A DNA stretch of 64,000 nucleotides from a bacterium (GTDB taxonomy: Bacteria; Bacillota; Clostridia; Oscillospirales; Acutalibacteraceae), in the NCBI GenBank assembly GCA_020625875.1, contig JAHLAX010000008.1, positions 32,062 through 96,061 on the forward strand, read 5' to 3'. Position 1 is the first letter of the stretch; every line of letters starts with the position of its first letter. The notes under the pieces are model-generated. The model searched no databases. It worked only from the letters and a program-made list of their open reading frames with translations, and had not been told where the DNA came from. Shown here piece by piece: positions 51,608-61,255 of the stretch. Position numbers and translations under genes: made by a program.

Positions 51608-54601
51608 ATGGCTAGATTAAAGAAGAAACAAACTGTTTTGGGCGAAGAAAACACGCCTTTGAACGAAGAGGACATAAGAAAACTTAAACGCGATAAATGC
51701 GGTAACTCGCTGCTCGGCGTTCCGAACAAGCCGCGGATGATTAAGGAAAAAGGGGTTTTAAACAGAAACTTTTTTGTAATCCTGGCTTTCATCATTCCGT
51801 TTTTGCTGATGTATATGGCTTTCGCTTTTCACAAGTGTCAGCCCTTCGGCGACCAGCAGATTCTTGTTACCGATTTGTGGCATCAGTACTTCCCGTTTTT
51901 GGCGGATTATCAGGACAAGCTCAAACACGGCGAGTCGTTGTTCTGGTCATGGACTCAGGGCGGCGGTACAAACTACTTTTCGTTAATATCATATTATCTG
52001 GCGAGCCCGCTCAACTTCTTAACGGTACTTTTGCCGTCAAAGCTTTTTAACTATGACAATATCGGCGTACTCAATATGTACCTGACGTTCACCGTCGCGG
52101 TGCGTATCGGCTGCGCGGGCGGCTTCTTCGCCATATTTGCTCGTTACGTGTTCAAGCGCAACGACATATCGCTGACGATTTTCGGCACGTGCTTCGCGCT
52201 CAGCGCCTTCTTTATGGGATATTATTGGTGCTACATATGGCTGGACACCGCGGCTCTGACGCCGCTTGTCGTTATGGGCTTTGTCGCCCTGATGCGCGAA
52301 CACAAGTACAGACTGTATATTATAGCTCTCGCGTTGTCGATTCTGGCGAATTATTATATAGGGTTATTCACCTGCATTTTTATGGTGCTGTGCTTTATCG
52401 GCTACAACATTATCGAATTTAAGGGCTTTAAAGAACTCGGCAAAAACTTTCTCAGAATCGCGATTTGTTCGGTAGTCTCACTGATGATAACGATGTTCCT
52501 CATATTGCCCGCGTATTTCGGGCTGCAGCTGACGCACGCCGCGGGCAGCTCCTTTCCGACATCGTACTCTATCAACTTCCCCGAAACCACCTATACATTC
52601 ACCTCGTTCTGGGACGCTGTAACAAAAACACTGGACGGTCTCAGACACGTTTTTGCCAACACTCTGGCGTTTATTCAGCCAAACGACAAATCCTCCACGG
52701 CACCGCCTAATATTGCGTGCGGAATGCTTGCGCTTGTTATGGCTCTGGTATTCTTTGTTTCACGAAAAATCAAGCTTCGTGAAAAGCTCTTCTGCGGCGG
52801 ACTTCTGATTTTCCTCGGACTCAGTTGCGTCATAAGACAACTTGACTATATATGGCACGGATTCCATTTTACCAATATGATTCCGTTCAGATTCAGCTAT
52901 CTTATCAGCTTTGTGATTGTGGTTATGGCGTTCAGAGCGTTCCACGTTATACACGAATCGGGCATTCTTGATATAGTTATCGCGGCTTTGTTGACGCTCG
53001 GCATCTTCCTGCTATCGTATGACCTTAATCCCGATTATGACCTCGGAGTCGGCGACAACGCTATCAAAATCAGAATTGTATTGTATTCAGCTATACTAGC
53101 GGGTATTATTATCTGTCTGCTTTTGCTCTATTCTTCATATATAATAAACAAAAAGGTGATGACCGCCGTTTTTGCCGCTTTGGTGCTCGCGCAAGGCTGT
53201 TTGACAGCGTATATCGGTGTAGACACGACCAGAACAACCTCAACCTATGACTACCCGCGTGCCCGTGCAAACACGGCTGAAGTGGTAAAATATATGAAAG
53301 ATAAAGAAGAGGACACTCCCGAACTCTGGCGCGCCGAGTTCACAAGCACACAAACACTTTGTGACTCCGCGTTAAACGGTATTAACGGCGTTTCGATGTT
53401 CAACTCAATGACCAACGAAAGAATAACCGTCTTTGCTCAGAACTTTGGATTGATGGGCTGGCTCTCGGGCAACCGCTACACATACGCCGAAAGCTCGCCT
53501 GTAACAAATCTGTTTATGAATCTGAAATATATTATAGCCCGTGACGGAAATTACAACAACGATCAGTACCTGAAAGAAGAAATCAGCTCAGGGAATGTTA
53601 AGCTGCTCAAAAATGTTTCATATATCCCTATGGGCTTTATGACCAAGCCTTCGCTGCTTAACTATTATGGTCAAAAATCAGAGGATACATATAATCCTTT
53701 CGACAACCAAAATGAATTCTTTAAGCTCTCCACAGGCATTGACAAAAACGTATATGAGCGCGTTAATGTCAGAGACCAGTCACACACCGACGCCTCTCAG
53801 TTCTCGGTTACTTACCCGTACGAGGGCGCATACGGTGTATATAATTTTCATACACAGGACAGCTCCGTCACACCTCATCTGCAGTGGAACTACGAAGCTC
53901 CCAAGTCAGGCTATTACTACACTTATGTCCAGATTAAAGACACAAACAGTTCAAGCTCTGGCGACAATATTACTATTTACAAAAACGGCGCGCCACGTGA
54001 AGGCACAAGCTCATTCTATACAAAACGTCCCTATATTATGTCGGCGGGATATTACAAAAAGGGCGATACTCTCTCGGTTTATTGTAACCTCAACAATAAC
54101 GCGTCGGGCAGCGCTCACGTATATGTAAACTACTTTAACGACAAAGTTTATGAACAAGGCTTTAACATCCTCAAAAAGAACGTTATGACCACCACCAATC
54201 TCACAGGCTCGTCAATGGAGGGCACAATTAACGTTGACGAGGACGGATTGTTCTATACCTCTGTTCCTTATGAAGCGGGTAAAACAAAGGACGACAAACT
54301 CATCGGCAAGCTGCTCGCGAGCGACAGCGAAGGCTGGCAGGCATATGTAGACGGCAAAAAGGTCGACATAACGCCGATTGCCAACGCGCTTGTAGCGTTC
54401 AAGCTCGATAAAGGAGAGCACAAAATTGAGCTCAAATATATTCCCAAAGGCTTCATAAAAGGCGCTATTATCAGCGGAATTGCTATAATGTTGTTTGTAC
54501 TTTACACATTGTTCCTGTTCCTCTGGCGCAAGAAAAAGCTGCCTAAACAACTGCTGGCAAAGCTCCCCGAACGCACTGAAAAAGCGTATACAATTCTATA
54601 A
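51608..54601 (+). CDS. YfhO-family membrane glycosyltransferase-like protein
   Basis: A 997-residue protein with about 12-14 membrane segments, a GT-C-type fold, and a large extracellular region of about 350 residues before a last segment near 960-980. The first loop has the family motif DLWHQYFPFLADYQDKLKHG and WSWTQGGGTNYFSL, where D and H near residues 88-91 are expected catalytic residues. YfhO of Bacillus subtilis is needed for glucosylation of lipoteichoic acid, so this protein probably adds sugar to a wall polymer on the outer face of the membrane. AGGAG precedes the ATG. It is monocistronic and divergent from GtrA. Confidence 0.92.
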   Translation: MARLKKKQTVLGEENTPLNEEDIRKLKRDKCGNSLLGVPNKPRMIKEKGVLNRNFFVILAFIIPFLLMYMAFAFHKCQPFGDQQILVTDLWHQYFPFLADYQDKLKHGESLFWSWTQGGGTNYFSLISYYLASPLNFLTVLLPSKLFNYDNIGVLNMYLTFTVAVRIGCAGGFFAIFARYVFKRNDISLTIFGTCFALSAFFMGYYWCYIWLDTAALTPLVVMGFVALMREHKYRLYIIALALSILANYYIGLFTCIFMVLCFIGYNIIEFKGFKELGKNFLRIAICSVVSLMITMFLILPAYFGLQLTHAAGSSFPTSYSINFPETTYTFTSFWDAVTKTLDGLRHVFANTLAFIQPNDKSSTAPPNIACGMLALVMALVFFVSRKIKLREKLFCGGLLIFLGLSCVIRQLDYIWHGFHFTNMIPFRFSYLISFVIVVMAFRAFHVIHESGILDIVIAALLTLGIFLLSYDLNPDYDLGVGDNAIKIRIVLYSAILAGIIICLLLLYSSYIINKKVMTAVFAALVLAQGCLTAYIGVDTTRTTSTYDYPRARANTAEVVKYMKDKEEDTPELWRAEFTSTQTLCDSALNGINGVSMFNSMTNERITVFAQNFGLMGWLSGNRYTYAESSPVTNLFMNLKYIIARDGNYNNDQYLKEEISSGNVKLLKNVSYIPMGFMTKPSLLNYYGQKSEDTYNPFDNQNEFFKLSTGIDKNVYERVNVRDQSHTDASQFSVTYPYEGAYGVYNFHTQDSSVTPHLQWNYEAPKSGYYYTYVQIKDTNSSSSGDNITIYKNGAPREGTSSFYTKRPYIMSAGYYKKGDTLSVYCNLNNNASGSAHVYVNYFNDKVYEQGFNILKKNVMTTTNLTGSSMEGTINVDEDGLFYTSVPYEAGKTKDDKLIGKLLASDSEGWQAYVDGKKVDITPIANALVAFKLDKGEHKIELKYIPKGFIKGAIISGIAIMLFVLYTLFLFLWRKKKLPKQLLAKLPERTEKAYTIL

Positions 54602-54609
54602 CAAACAAT

Positions 54610-54640
54610 GAACGGCTGCCAAATAGGCAGCCGTTTTTCT
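54610..54640 (+). terminator. terminator of yfhO
   Basis: AACGGCTGCC and GGCAGCCGTT form a stem around AAATA, with a T run. Confidence 0.88.
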
Positions 54641-54714
54641 TGATTTTCTCGTAAAAACACCCTATTTACTATTTTTTTGTTGAAATGCCGATAATTCTTT
54701 ATACCTTTTGTCAA

Positions 54715-54743
54715 TTGAACATTTAAGGCACAAGTTGTAATAT
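54715..54743 (+). promoter_or_regulatory. promoter of the secreted fibronectin-type protein
   Basis: TTGAAC (54715-54720), 17 bases, TAATAT (54738-54743). Confidence 0.5.
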
Positions 54744-54783
54744 ATGGTTGGATAAAATCCAATTTATTAAAGGTGGTTATTTT

Positions 54784-55977
54784 ATGAAAAAACTAATTTC
54801 GCTTGTACTTGCTCTCACGATTCTTGCCTCGGCAGCAATATTCTCTGCGGGAGCCGCGACAAGAGTTGACGGTTTAAAGCAGATTGGCGCTTCCTCAACT
54901 TCCTTTGAGGTTTCGTGGAAGGAGTATTTCGGAGCGACAAGATACAGAGTTGAATACTCAAACAGCCCCTATGGCACTTATATGAATGATACAGATTACG
55001 CTTCAACATCTCTAAAGGAGACTGTTTACAGCGTATCTCCCGGCAACACATACTATGTTAAGGTTACGCCGTATGTCAACGGCGAGTATGTAACAACCGC
55101 GACTTCGGAGCCTTTTGTTGTAGCTACAGCGCCCAACGAAGTAACAAATCTTAAGCAGACAAATGCAACTACAAATTCATTTACTGTTAAATGGACAGCT
55201 TCCATCGGCGCAACCAAGTACGCTGTATATAAATATCTCAACAATACTGAAAAACTCATCGGCACAACATCCAAAACCTCTTACAAGGTCAAAGGCATAT
55301 CTAACAAAAAAGACGTTGGCTTTGCTGTTCACGTTAAAGCTGTCAAAAATGTAAACGGATATAACGCGGAATCAAACTACGCATATCTCTCAGGCTATTC
55401 AATCAACCTGATTCCGGCCAAACCGAAAGCTCCCAAGCTTTCAAGCACTTTTTCGAGCATCGGTGTAGTATACATCGACCATCAGAGCGTTAAATTTCAG
55501 GACGGATATAAGATTCAGATTAATAAAGCTAACAGCAAAAAAGTCCTTAAATCCGATACTTCTTACAGATTCTCAGACTTAAAGCTCGGTCAGTTCTATA
55601 AAACAAGGTCACGCGCGTACACAAAAATCGGTTCATCATCAAAGGAGCGTTACGGCGCATGGTCGAAATACACTTACTTTGCGTTAGGCTGCAGCAAAAT
55701 CAAAGCTTCAGGCAATTACAAGTCAATCAAAGCCAGCTGGGCAAAGATGAAGGGCGGCAAAGTTAAGTACGATATCAAGGTATCAAAGTCCTATAAAAAA
55801 GGTATCAAGTTGTTCAAGAAGAATGTAAAGGGAACATCTGTTACCGTCAACAAATACGGCAAAAAGAAGCTTTCAGGCAGAACAAGCTACTACATTTATA
55901 TTCAGCCTAAAATCAAGGTCGGCAAAAAGTGGGTTAATTCCCCGATTATGTCGTATGTTTCAACATATACAAAATAA
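54784..55977 (+). CDS. secreted fibronectin type III protein
   Basis: A 397-residue exported protein. The signal peptide (KKLISLVLALTILASAAIFS, then AGAA) ends near residue 24. It holds two clear fibronectin type III domains: ASSTSFEVSWKEYFGATRYR with VSPGNTYYVKVTPYVN (about 27-112), and TNSFTVKWTASIGATKYAVY (about 117-210), followed by two more lysine-rich FN3-like modules with KLGQFYKTRSRAYTKIGSSS and ASWAKMKGGKVKYDIKVSKS. There is no catalytic domain, no dockerin and no sortase motif. It may bind the cell surface or a glycan; the lysine-rich modules resemble those in the glycosidase and CHAP-like protein. AAAGGTGG precedes the ATG. Confidence 0.85.
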   Translation: MKKLISLVLALTILASAAIFSAGAATRVDGLKQIGASSTSFEVSWKEYFGATRYRVEYSNSPYGTYMNDTDYASTSLKETVYSVSPGNTYYVKVTPYVNGEYVTTATSEPFVVATAPNEVTNLKQTNATTNSFTVKWTASIGATKYAVYKYLNNTEKLIGTTSKTSYKVKGISNKKDVGFAVHVKAVKNVNGYNAESNYAYLSGYSINLIPAKPKAPKLSSTFSSIGVVYIDHQSVKFQDGYKIQINKANSKKVLKSDTSYRFSDLKLGQFYKTRSRAYTKIGSSSKERYGAWSKYTYFALGCSKIKASGNYKSIKASWAKMKGGKVKYDIKVSKSYKKGIKLFKKNVKGTSVTVNKYGKKKLSGRTSYYIYIQPKIKVGKKWVNSPIMSYVSTYTK

Positions 55978-55983
55978 CTCGCA

Positions 55984-56021
55984 AAACAAGGGGATGACTC
56001 AATCGTCATCCCCTGTTGTTA
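55984..56021. terminator. bidirectional terminator, truB and secreted protein gene
   Basis: AACAAGGGGATGAC pairs with GTCATCCCCTGTTGTT around TCAATC. It is the shared end of two convergent genes and of the whole nusA-truB operon. Confidence 0.85.
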
Positions 56022-56034
56022 TTCTATCGAAGCC

Positions 56035-56925
56035 TCAAAACCTTTTGTAAATCTTGATTGAATTGTCTTTTATTATGCCAAGTCCGAGGAACTTTTTATT
56101 CCCCTTTATCCGATATATCGAGCCGTCAGGAGCGTTTTTATCCGCAAGCTTAGTACGGGTAACATCTAGTTCGCCGCCGTTATAAAATCTTGTCGCCTGA
56201 GCGTCCGACACCCAGAGCTCGGGATAAGAATAAAATAAACTCTCTGTACTTTTTAAAGCGTTTTCAAGCCCGCCGTCTTCGGCGAGTTTTTTTATTTCAT
56301 CCAAGGCTAGCGCCTGTTCAAGCTCAAAGCCGCAAGCCATTGTGCGATTAAGAGCGGTCATAACCGCGCCCGAGCCGAGCTCTGCTCCGATGTCGTCAAT
56401 CAGCGTGCGTATATATGTACCCTTGGAGCATTTCACCCTGAGTGTTCCGCTTTGGGCGCTTTCGTCAAAGCCTATAAGCTCGAGCTCATAGATTGTAATA
56501 TTGCGAGCCTTGCGTTCAACCTCAACCCCTTTTCGGGCTAAGTCGTAGAGGCGCTGACCGTCCACTGAAACGGCTGAAAACATAGGCGGAATCTGTTCGA
56601 TTTCGCCCGTATATTTTTTTATTATTTTTCTTATATCCTCAGTTGTCACGCGGCTTTGTTTTTCACTCAAAACCTTGCCCCAAATATCCAGTGTATTGGT
56701 TGTAATACCGAGCCTAAATTCCGCGACATACTCTTTGTCGTGGTTCGGGATAATATCCTGTGCCCTTGTGGCATTACCCAAAAGCAGTGGCAAAACGCCC
56801 GTGGCGTTCGGGTCGAGCGTACCTGTATGACCGATTTTGCGCTGACCGCTGAGCTTACGCACCACCGCGACCACATCAAACGAAGTGAATTCAGCGGGTT
56901 TATTTACTACTAAAACGCCGTTCAT
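56035..56925 (-). CDS. truB: tRNA pseudouridine-55 synthase
   Basis: A 296-residue enzyme that makes pseudouridine 55 in tRNA. KIGHTGTLDPNATGVLPLLL has the catalytic aspartate D38; KEYVAEFRLGITTNTLDIWG and VKCSKGTYIRTLIDDIGAEL are the other family motifs. The C-terminal part is longer than the minimal PUA type. It overlaps the nrnA-like gene by four bases (ATGA) and is the last gene of the operon. The ATG at 56925 is kept; the upstream ribosome binding site is inside nrnA. Confidence 0.96.
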   Translation of the reverse strand: MNGVLVVNKPAEFTSFDVVAVVRKLSGQRKIGHTGTLDPNATGVLPLLLGNATRAQDIIPNHDKEYVAEFRLGITTNTLDIWGKVLSEKQSRVTTEDIRKIIKKYTGEIEQIPPMFSAVSVDGQRLYDLARKGVEVERKARNITIYELELIGFDESAQSGTLRVKCSKGTYIRTLIDDIGAELGSGAVMTALNRTMACGFELEQALALDEIKKLAEDGGLENALKSTESLFYSYPELWVSDAQATRFYNGGELDVTRTKLADKNAPDGSIYRIKGNKKFLGLGIIKDNSIKIYKRF

Positions 56926-57851
56926 AATGTTTCTTCCGCCGCTTTTTTCAGCATAGCGATTGTATCTTCAAGCGTGCCCTTTATCGTGCAACCCGCCGCT
57001 CCGGGATGACCGCCGCCTCCGAATCTCGCGCAAAACGCGCTGGCGTCAATGTCTCCGCTTGTACGCGCGGAAACCTTATACTCGCCATCGGGCTTCTCAC
57101 GGATTGTAATGCCGAGCTTGACGCCTTCAATCTGGCGCGGAATAGACGCTATACCTTCGGTTTCGTCATCGCCCATCCCCTCGACCATCTGACAGGTTGT
57201 ATAAATCATAGCGCACTTATCATCGGCGCAAAAAATCATATTGTCGAGAATATCTCTTTCAAGCTCGATGCGGCGTTTTGACTTTGTATCAAACATCACC
57301 TTGTTGATATAGTCGCTGTCACAGCCTAAATCGAGCAGGTCAGCCGCTATTCTTAATGTACGCGGGGTGGTATTGATGTAACGAAAACAGCCTGTATCTG
57401 TAGAAACAGCGGTATAAAGACAGTTGGCTATAGCCACAGTGATTTTGACTTCAAGCTCCGCGAGCAAGTCATAGATAATCTCGCCCGCGGCGGCAGCGTT
57501 GGGGTCAACGTAGCAATAATCCGCGCACACCGCGTTTGAGCCGTGGTGGTCAATACACAGGTTTATTCTTCCTCTGTATTTTTCCTCGTTTATACCAAGC
57601 AGCTTTTCGTTAGCAACATCGACAGACACAATATACTCGGGCTCAAAGCTCTGTTCGTCAACCTTTTCGGTAATATAACCAAAGCTCTTTGGCTTGTCGG
57701 TTGTGATAACATTGGCGTTTTTGCCGAGCTGTCTGAGCGCCATACACAGCGCGTAGCCGCTGCCGAGGCAGTCGCCGTCTGGATAGTTGTGAGTCAGAAT
57801 CTCAAAATTATCATTTTGTTTTAGAATTGAGGCAATATCTTTAATCGTCAT
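56922..57851 (-). CDS. DHH phosphoesterase, NrnA type
   Basis: A 309-residue DHH-DHHA1 protein. The DHH domain has FEILTHNYPDGDCLGSGYAL with H21, D25 and D27, VSVDVANEKLLG and CIDHHGSNAV; the DHHA1 part has SARTSGDIDASAFCARFGGG and GHPGAAGCT. Members degrade oligoribonucleotides (nanoRNA) and 3'-phosphoadenosine phosphate. The start at 57851 is taken because the conserved MTIKDIASILKQ begins there with GGGAG just upstream; it overlaps rbfA by 11 bases. It lies between rbfA and truB as in other Bacillota. Confidence 0.94.
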   Translation of the reverse strand: MTIKDIASILKQNDNFEILTHNYPDGDCLGSGYALCMALRQLGKNANVITTDKPKSFGYITEKVDEQSFEPEYIVSVDVANEKLLGINEEKYRGRINLCIDHHGSNAVCADYCYVDPNAAAAGEIIYDLLAELEVKITVAIANCLYTAVSTDTGCFRYINTTPRTLRIAADLLDLGCDSDYINKVMFDTKSKRRIELERDILDNMIFCADDKCAMIYTTCQMVEGMGDDETEGIASIPRQIEGVKLGITIREKPDGEYKVSARTSGDIDASAFCARFGGGGHPGAAGCTIKGTLEDTIAMLKKAAEETL

Positions 57852-58203
57852 TTTCTCCCTCGTTAATATGCAAATCGTTGAGAATACGCGAGATATTAGC
57901 GCTGTATTCAATACTGTCGCTTGCGGTAAAAATCAGCGTCGGAACGTGCCTGAGCTTAAGCCTCATACCAAGCTCACGGCGAATAAAGCCCGAGGCGCTG
58001 TCAAGACCCTTGCAGGCGAGCTTGCACCTTTCGAGCCCTTCCATAGCGCTGACATATACCGTACAATACGACAAATCATTTGTGAGGTCAACTCTTATTA
58101 TGGATATAAAGGCGTCTTTTACACGCGGGTCCTTAAGCTCACGGAAAATCGCCGTCAGCTCACGCCTTATATCCTCGGTTGTCCTTTCAATTTTATGTCC
58201 CAT
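57841..58203 (-). CDS. rbfA: ribosome-binding factor A
   Basis: A 120-residue KH-type protein that binds 30S precursors and helps 16S rRNA maturation. It shows TTEDIRRELTAIFRELKDPR, FISIIRVDLTNDLSYCTVYV and LGMRLKLRHVPTLIFTAS. GGTGGAGAA precedes the ATG. The gap of 51 bases from infB contains a short GTACCC palindrome. It overlaps the nrnA-like gene. Confidence 0.95.
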   Translation of the reverse strand: MGHKIERTTEDIRRELTAIFRELKDPRVKDAFISIIRVDLTNDLSYCTVYVSAMEGLERCKLACKGLDSASGFIRRELGMRLKLRHVPTLIFTASDSIEYSANISRILNDLHINEGENDD

Positions 58204-58220
58204 TTTTTATTCTCCACCTA

Positions 58221-58251
58221 TTTTGTACCCCATTTTAAAAGGGTACAAAAT
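58221..58251. repeat. GTACCC palindrome between infB and rbfA
   Basis: TTTTGTACCC and GGGTACAAAA are perfect inverted arms around CATTTTAAAA. It is inside the operon and similar to 33265-33287 and 39706-39727. Confidence 0.55.
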
Positions 58252-58254
58252 AGT

Positions 58255-60630
58255 TTAGTCTCTATATTCTTCTATCTCATAAACCTCAAAGATGTCGCCT
58301 TCCTTGAGATCGCTGAACTTCTCGAGGCAGATACCGCACTCGTAGCCCTCAGATACCTCTTTTACGCTATCCTTAAAGCGCTGGAGAGAAGCAATCTCGT
58401 CATCGGCGATAATGATACCGTCACGAACAACTCTGACTTTACCGTCACGAGAGATTTTACCCTTGGTAACGTATGAGCCCGCGACTGTGCCGACGCTCTT
58501 AATCTTGATGATGTTACGAACCTCGGCGGTACCGAGCTCAACCTCACGCGTCTTGGGCGCGAGCATACCCTTCATAGCGCTCTCAATCTCCTCGATGCAG
58601 TCATAAATAACTCTGTACAGACGCATATCAACGCCGTCACGCTCCGCGTTAGCCTGAGCGGTTGCGTCGGGACGAACGTTAAATCCTACAATAATAGCGT
58701 TGGAGGCGTTCGCGAGCATTACATCGCTCTCGTTTACAGCGCCTACGCCGCCGTGGATAACGTTAACGCGTACTTCATCGTTAGTGAGCTTTTCGAGGCT
58801 CTGGCGTACAGCCTCAACCGAACCCTGAACGTCAGCCTTGACGATAATCTTGAGTTCTTTCATCTCGCCCTGCTTCATCTGGTCGAACAGGTTGTCGAGA
58901 GTAACCTTGGTCTGAGCGTTGAAGATTTCCTCCTTGCGCTCTGTCTTACGCTGATTGACAAGCTGACGGGCAAGATGCTCGTTAGTAACGGAGTTGAAAA
59001 TATCTCCGCCAACGGGAACCTCGTCAAGACCGATAATCTCAACAGGAACAGACGGACCTGCCTGCTGAACCTTTTCGCCCTTATCGTTAGTCATAGCTCT
59101 GACTCTGCCGAGACATGTGCCTGCTACAACTATATCGCCTGCTTTTAATGTACCGTTCTGCACAAGTACGGTTGCGATAGGACCTCTGCCCTTATCGAGA
59201 CGAGCTTCGATTACGATACCCTTAGCCGCTCTGTCGGGATTAGCCTTGAGCTCTTTCATCTCGGCTACGAGCAGAACACTCTCGAGCAAATCATCAAGTC
59301 CCATTTTAGTCTTTGCCGAAACAGGCACACATATTACATCGCCGCCCCACTCCTCGGGAATAAGCTCATACTCAGTGAGCTGCTGCTTAACGAGGTCGGG
59401 GTTAGCGCCTTCTTTATCCATTTTATTAATCGCAACGATGATTGTGACACCCGCTGCCTTCGCGTGGTTGATAGCCTCTATTGTCTGGGGCATAATACCG
59501 TCGTCGGCGGCTACTACAAGAATAGCAATATCGGTAGCCTGAGCTCCTCTGGCACGCATTGTTGTGAACGCCTCATGACCGGGTGTATCAAGGAATGTTA
59601 TGGGCTGGTCGTTTACCATTGTACGGTACGCGCCGATATGCTGAGTGATGCCGCCCGCTTCGCCTTCGGTTACGTTGGCGTGACGGATAGCGTCGAGGAT
59701 GGATGTCTTGCCGTGGTCAACGTGACCCATAACAACCACAACGGGAGCTCTGCCGATGAGGTTAGCGTCATCGTCCTCGCTGTCGTCAATGATTCTTTCC
59801 TCGATTGTAACGACAACCTCTTTTTCAACCTTAGCGTTGAATTCCATAGCGATAAGCTCAGCTGTATCATAGTCAACAGTGTCGTTGGCTGTAATCATAG
59901 AGCCCATCATAAACGCTTTTTTAACAACCTCGGCTACTGTAGCCTTGAGGCGTGAGGCGAGCTCTGAAACAACAATCTCCTCGGGAACGGTGATTGTGAT
60001 CGAACGCTCCTTGCGCTGCCTCTCGATACGAGCCAGACGCTGCGCCTCTGTCTCACGCTTGCCGCCGCGGCGGGCGCGCTGCTTCTGGGCGCGGTTTGTA
60101 AACTTCTGCTTCTTACTCGTATCCTGATTGCGGCGGAGCTTATCGTTCGCCATATCATCATACTTCTGGTTATAACGCTCAACGTCAACAACACTCTGTC
60201 GGGTGTCAATTACACGGCGGTTAGAGCGGTGATCTGAGCGCTCCTCCTCGATAGTATTCTCAACCTTAACCTGCTGAACGTTTTTGGCAGGCTTTTTAGC
60301 TGTCGCCTTTTTATCCTTAGCGGGCTTTTTCTCGTCTTTTTCAACGGGAATAGTCTTGCGCCTGCTCTTTTCTTCTTTCTCCTGCTTTTCCTGCTCGGCA
60401 GCCTGTTTCTCATATTCTTCGACAGCCTTGTCGCGTACGGCAAAGTACTCCGAAAAATCAGCCACAGCGTTATTCTGAGTCATAACGTCAAAAATAACGT
60501 TGAGCTCGTCAGCCTCGAGCAAGGTCATAGCCTTTTTATTTACACCGAGCTTATCCGAAAGAATATCGGTAATACTCTTGCTTTTTACGTTAAAATCTTC
60601 AGCTACTTCTTTAACCTTATATTTTATCAT
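58255..60630 (-). CDS. infB: translation initiation factor IF-2
   Basis: A 791-residue IF-2. The N-terminal part (1 to about 290) is variable: an IF2_N-type start ([20 protein letters not shown]), a long charged Lys/Glu-rich linker and a second IF2_N domain. The GTPase domain starts near 300 with [19 protein letters not shown], followed by [20 protein letters not shown] and [18 protein letters not shown] (NKMD). The C-terminal beta-barrel domains show [19 protein letters not shown] and [19 protein letters not shown]. It brings fMet-tRNA to the 30S subunit. It overlaps ylxQ by 14 bases. Confidence 0.97.
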   Translation of the reverse strand: MIKYKVKEVAEDFNVKSKSITDILSDKLGVNKKAMTLLEADELNVIFDVMTQNNAVADFSEYFAVRDKAVEEYEKQAAEQEKQEKEEKSRRKTIPVEKDEKKPAKDKKATAKKPAKNVQQVKVENTIEEERSDHRSNRRVIDTRQSVVDVERYNQKYDDMANDKLRRNQDTSKKQKFTNRAQKQRARRGGKRETEAQRLARIERQRKERSITITVPEEIVVSELASRLKATVAEVVKKAFMMGSMITANDTVDYDTAELIAMEFNAKVEKEVVVTIEERIIDDSEDDDANLIGRAPVVVVMGHVDHGKTSILDAIRHANVTEGEAGGITQHIGAYRTMVNDQPITFLDTPGHEAFTTMRARGAQATDIAILVVAADDGIMPQTIEAINHAKAAGVTIIVAINKMDKEGANPDLVKQQLTEYELIPEEWGGDVICVPVSAKTKMGLDDLLESVLLVAEMKELKANPDRAAKGIVIEARLDKGRGPIATVLVQNGTLKAGDIVVAGTCLGRVRAMTNDKGEKVQQAGPSVPVEIIGLDEVPVGGDIFNSVTNEHLARQLVNQRKTERKEEIFNAQTKVTLDNLFDQMKQGEMKELKIIVKADVQGSVEAVRQSLEKLTNDEVRVNVIHGGVGAVNESDVMLANASNAIIVGFNVRPDATAQANAERDGVDMRLYRVIYDCIEEIESAMKGMLAPKTREVELGTAEVRNIIKIKSVGTVAGSYVTKGKISRDGKVRVVRDGIIIADDEIASLQRFKDSVKEVSEGYECGICLEKFSDLKEGDIFEVYEIEEYRD

Positions 60631-60940
60631 AAACTGTTGCCTCCTGTTGCGTTAGTTTCTCTACATTCTGAGCAAAACCGCTGTCTGTGACAGACGCCAC
60701 CGCGGCAAATCTGCCAATCGCTAAACTGAGTTCCTCCTTGGAACGCTTTAGTTTAATCAGCTTAACTTCATTTGTATCGCAGATTTTTTTCAACTTCTTT
60801 TCGGTGTTGGGCGAAACATCATCGGCGACTATCACCAGCTTTGACTCGCCCTTGACTACCGTTTCAACAACCGCGTCATTGCCTGTAGTAAGCTTACCTG
60901 CCCGTCTGCAGAGACCGAGGAAATTCAAAAGCTTATCCAA
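60617..60940 (-). CDS. L7Ae-family ribosomal protein-like (YlxQ)
   Basis: A 107-residue L7Ae/L30e-type RNA-binding protein of the kind encoded between ylxR and infB. It starts [20 protein letters not shown] and contains [20 protein letters not shown]. The start codon at 60940 is TTG, with GAGGAG about 10 bases upstream. It overlaps ylxR by 8 bases and infB by 14 bases. Function is inferred from fold and place: a kink-turn RNA or ribosome contact. Confidence 0.9.
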   Translation of the reverse strand: MDKLLNFLGLCRRAGKLTTGNDAVVETVVKGESKLVIVADDVSPNTEKKLKKICDTNEVKLIKLKRSKEELSLAIGRFAAVASVTDSGFAQNVEKLTQQEATVYDKI

Positions 60941-61235
60941 CGCTGTTCATCTCCTCATTTATCTGTTCAAAAATCTCAGGGGGAATCGCCGTTTTAAAAG
61001 CTCTTTCGAGCCTTTTTGCCTTGACCGCTTTTTTGAAGCAGTCGGGATTATTACAGATATACGCGCCGCGCCCCGCCTTTTTGCCTGTTAAATCAAGGCT
61101 AATCTCGCCCTCGGCTAATACTTCGCCGTTTTCGTCTTTAGTATCGGGGGCTTTAACTACGCGCACGAGCTCTCGCTTGGGCTTCATTTCGCCGCAGCCC
61201 GTACACTTGCGCATAGGAATTTTTTTCTGTTTCAA
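60933..61235 (-). CDS. YlxR-family RNA-binding protein (RnpM type)
   Basis: A 100-residue YlxR-type protein. Motifs are PMRKCTGCGEMKPKRELVRV and LDLTGKKAGRGAYICNNPDC. The family has recently been linked with RNase P modulation. The start codon at 61235 is TTG, with GGAGGA 6-7 bases upstream, which fits better than the internal ATG at MRKCTGC. It lies between nusA and ylxQ in the usual order. Confidence 0.93.
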   Translation of the reverse strand: MKQKKIPMRKCTGCGEMKPKRELVRVVKAPDTKDENGEVLAEGEISLDLTGKKAGRGAYICNNPDCFKKAVKAKRLERAFKTAIPPEIFEQINEEMNSVG

Positions 61236-61255
61236 AGCAATTCCTCCAAAAAATT

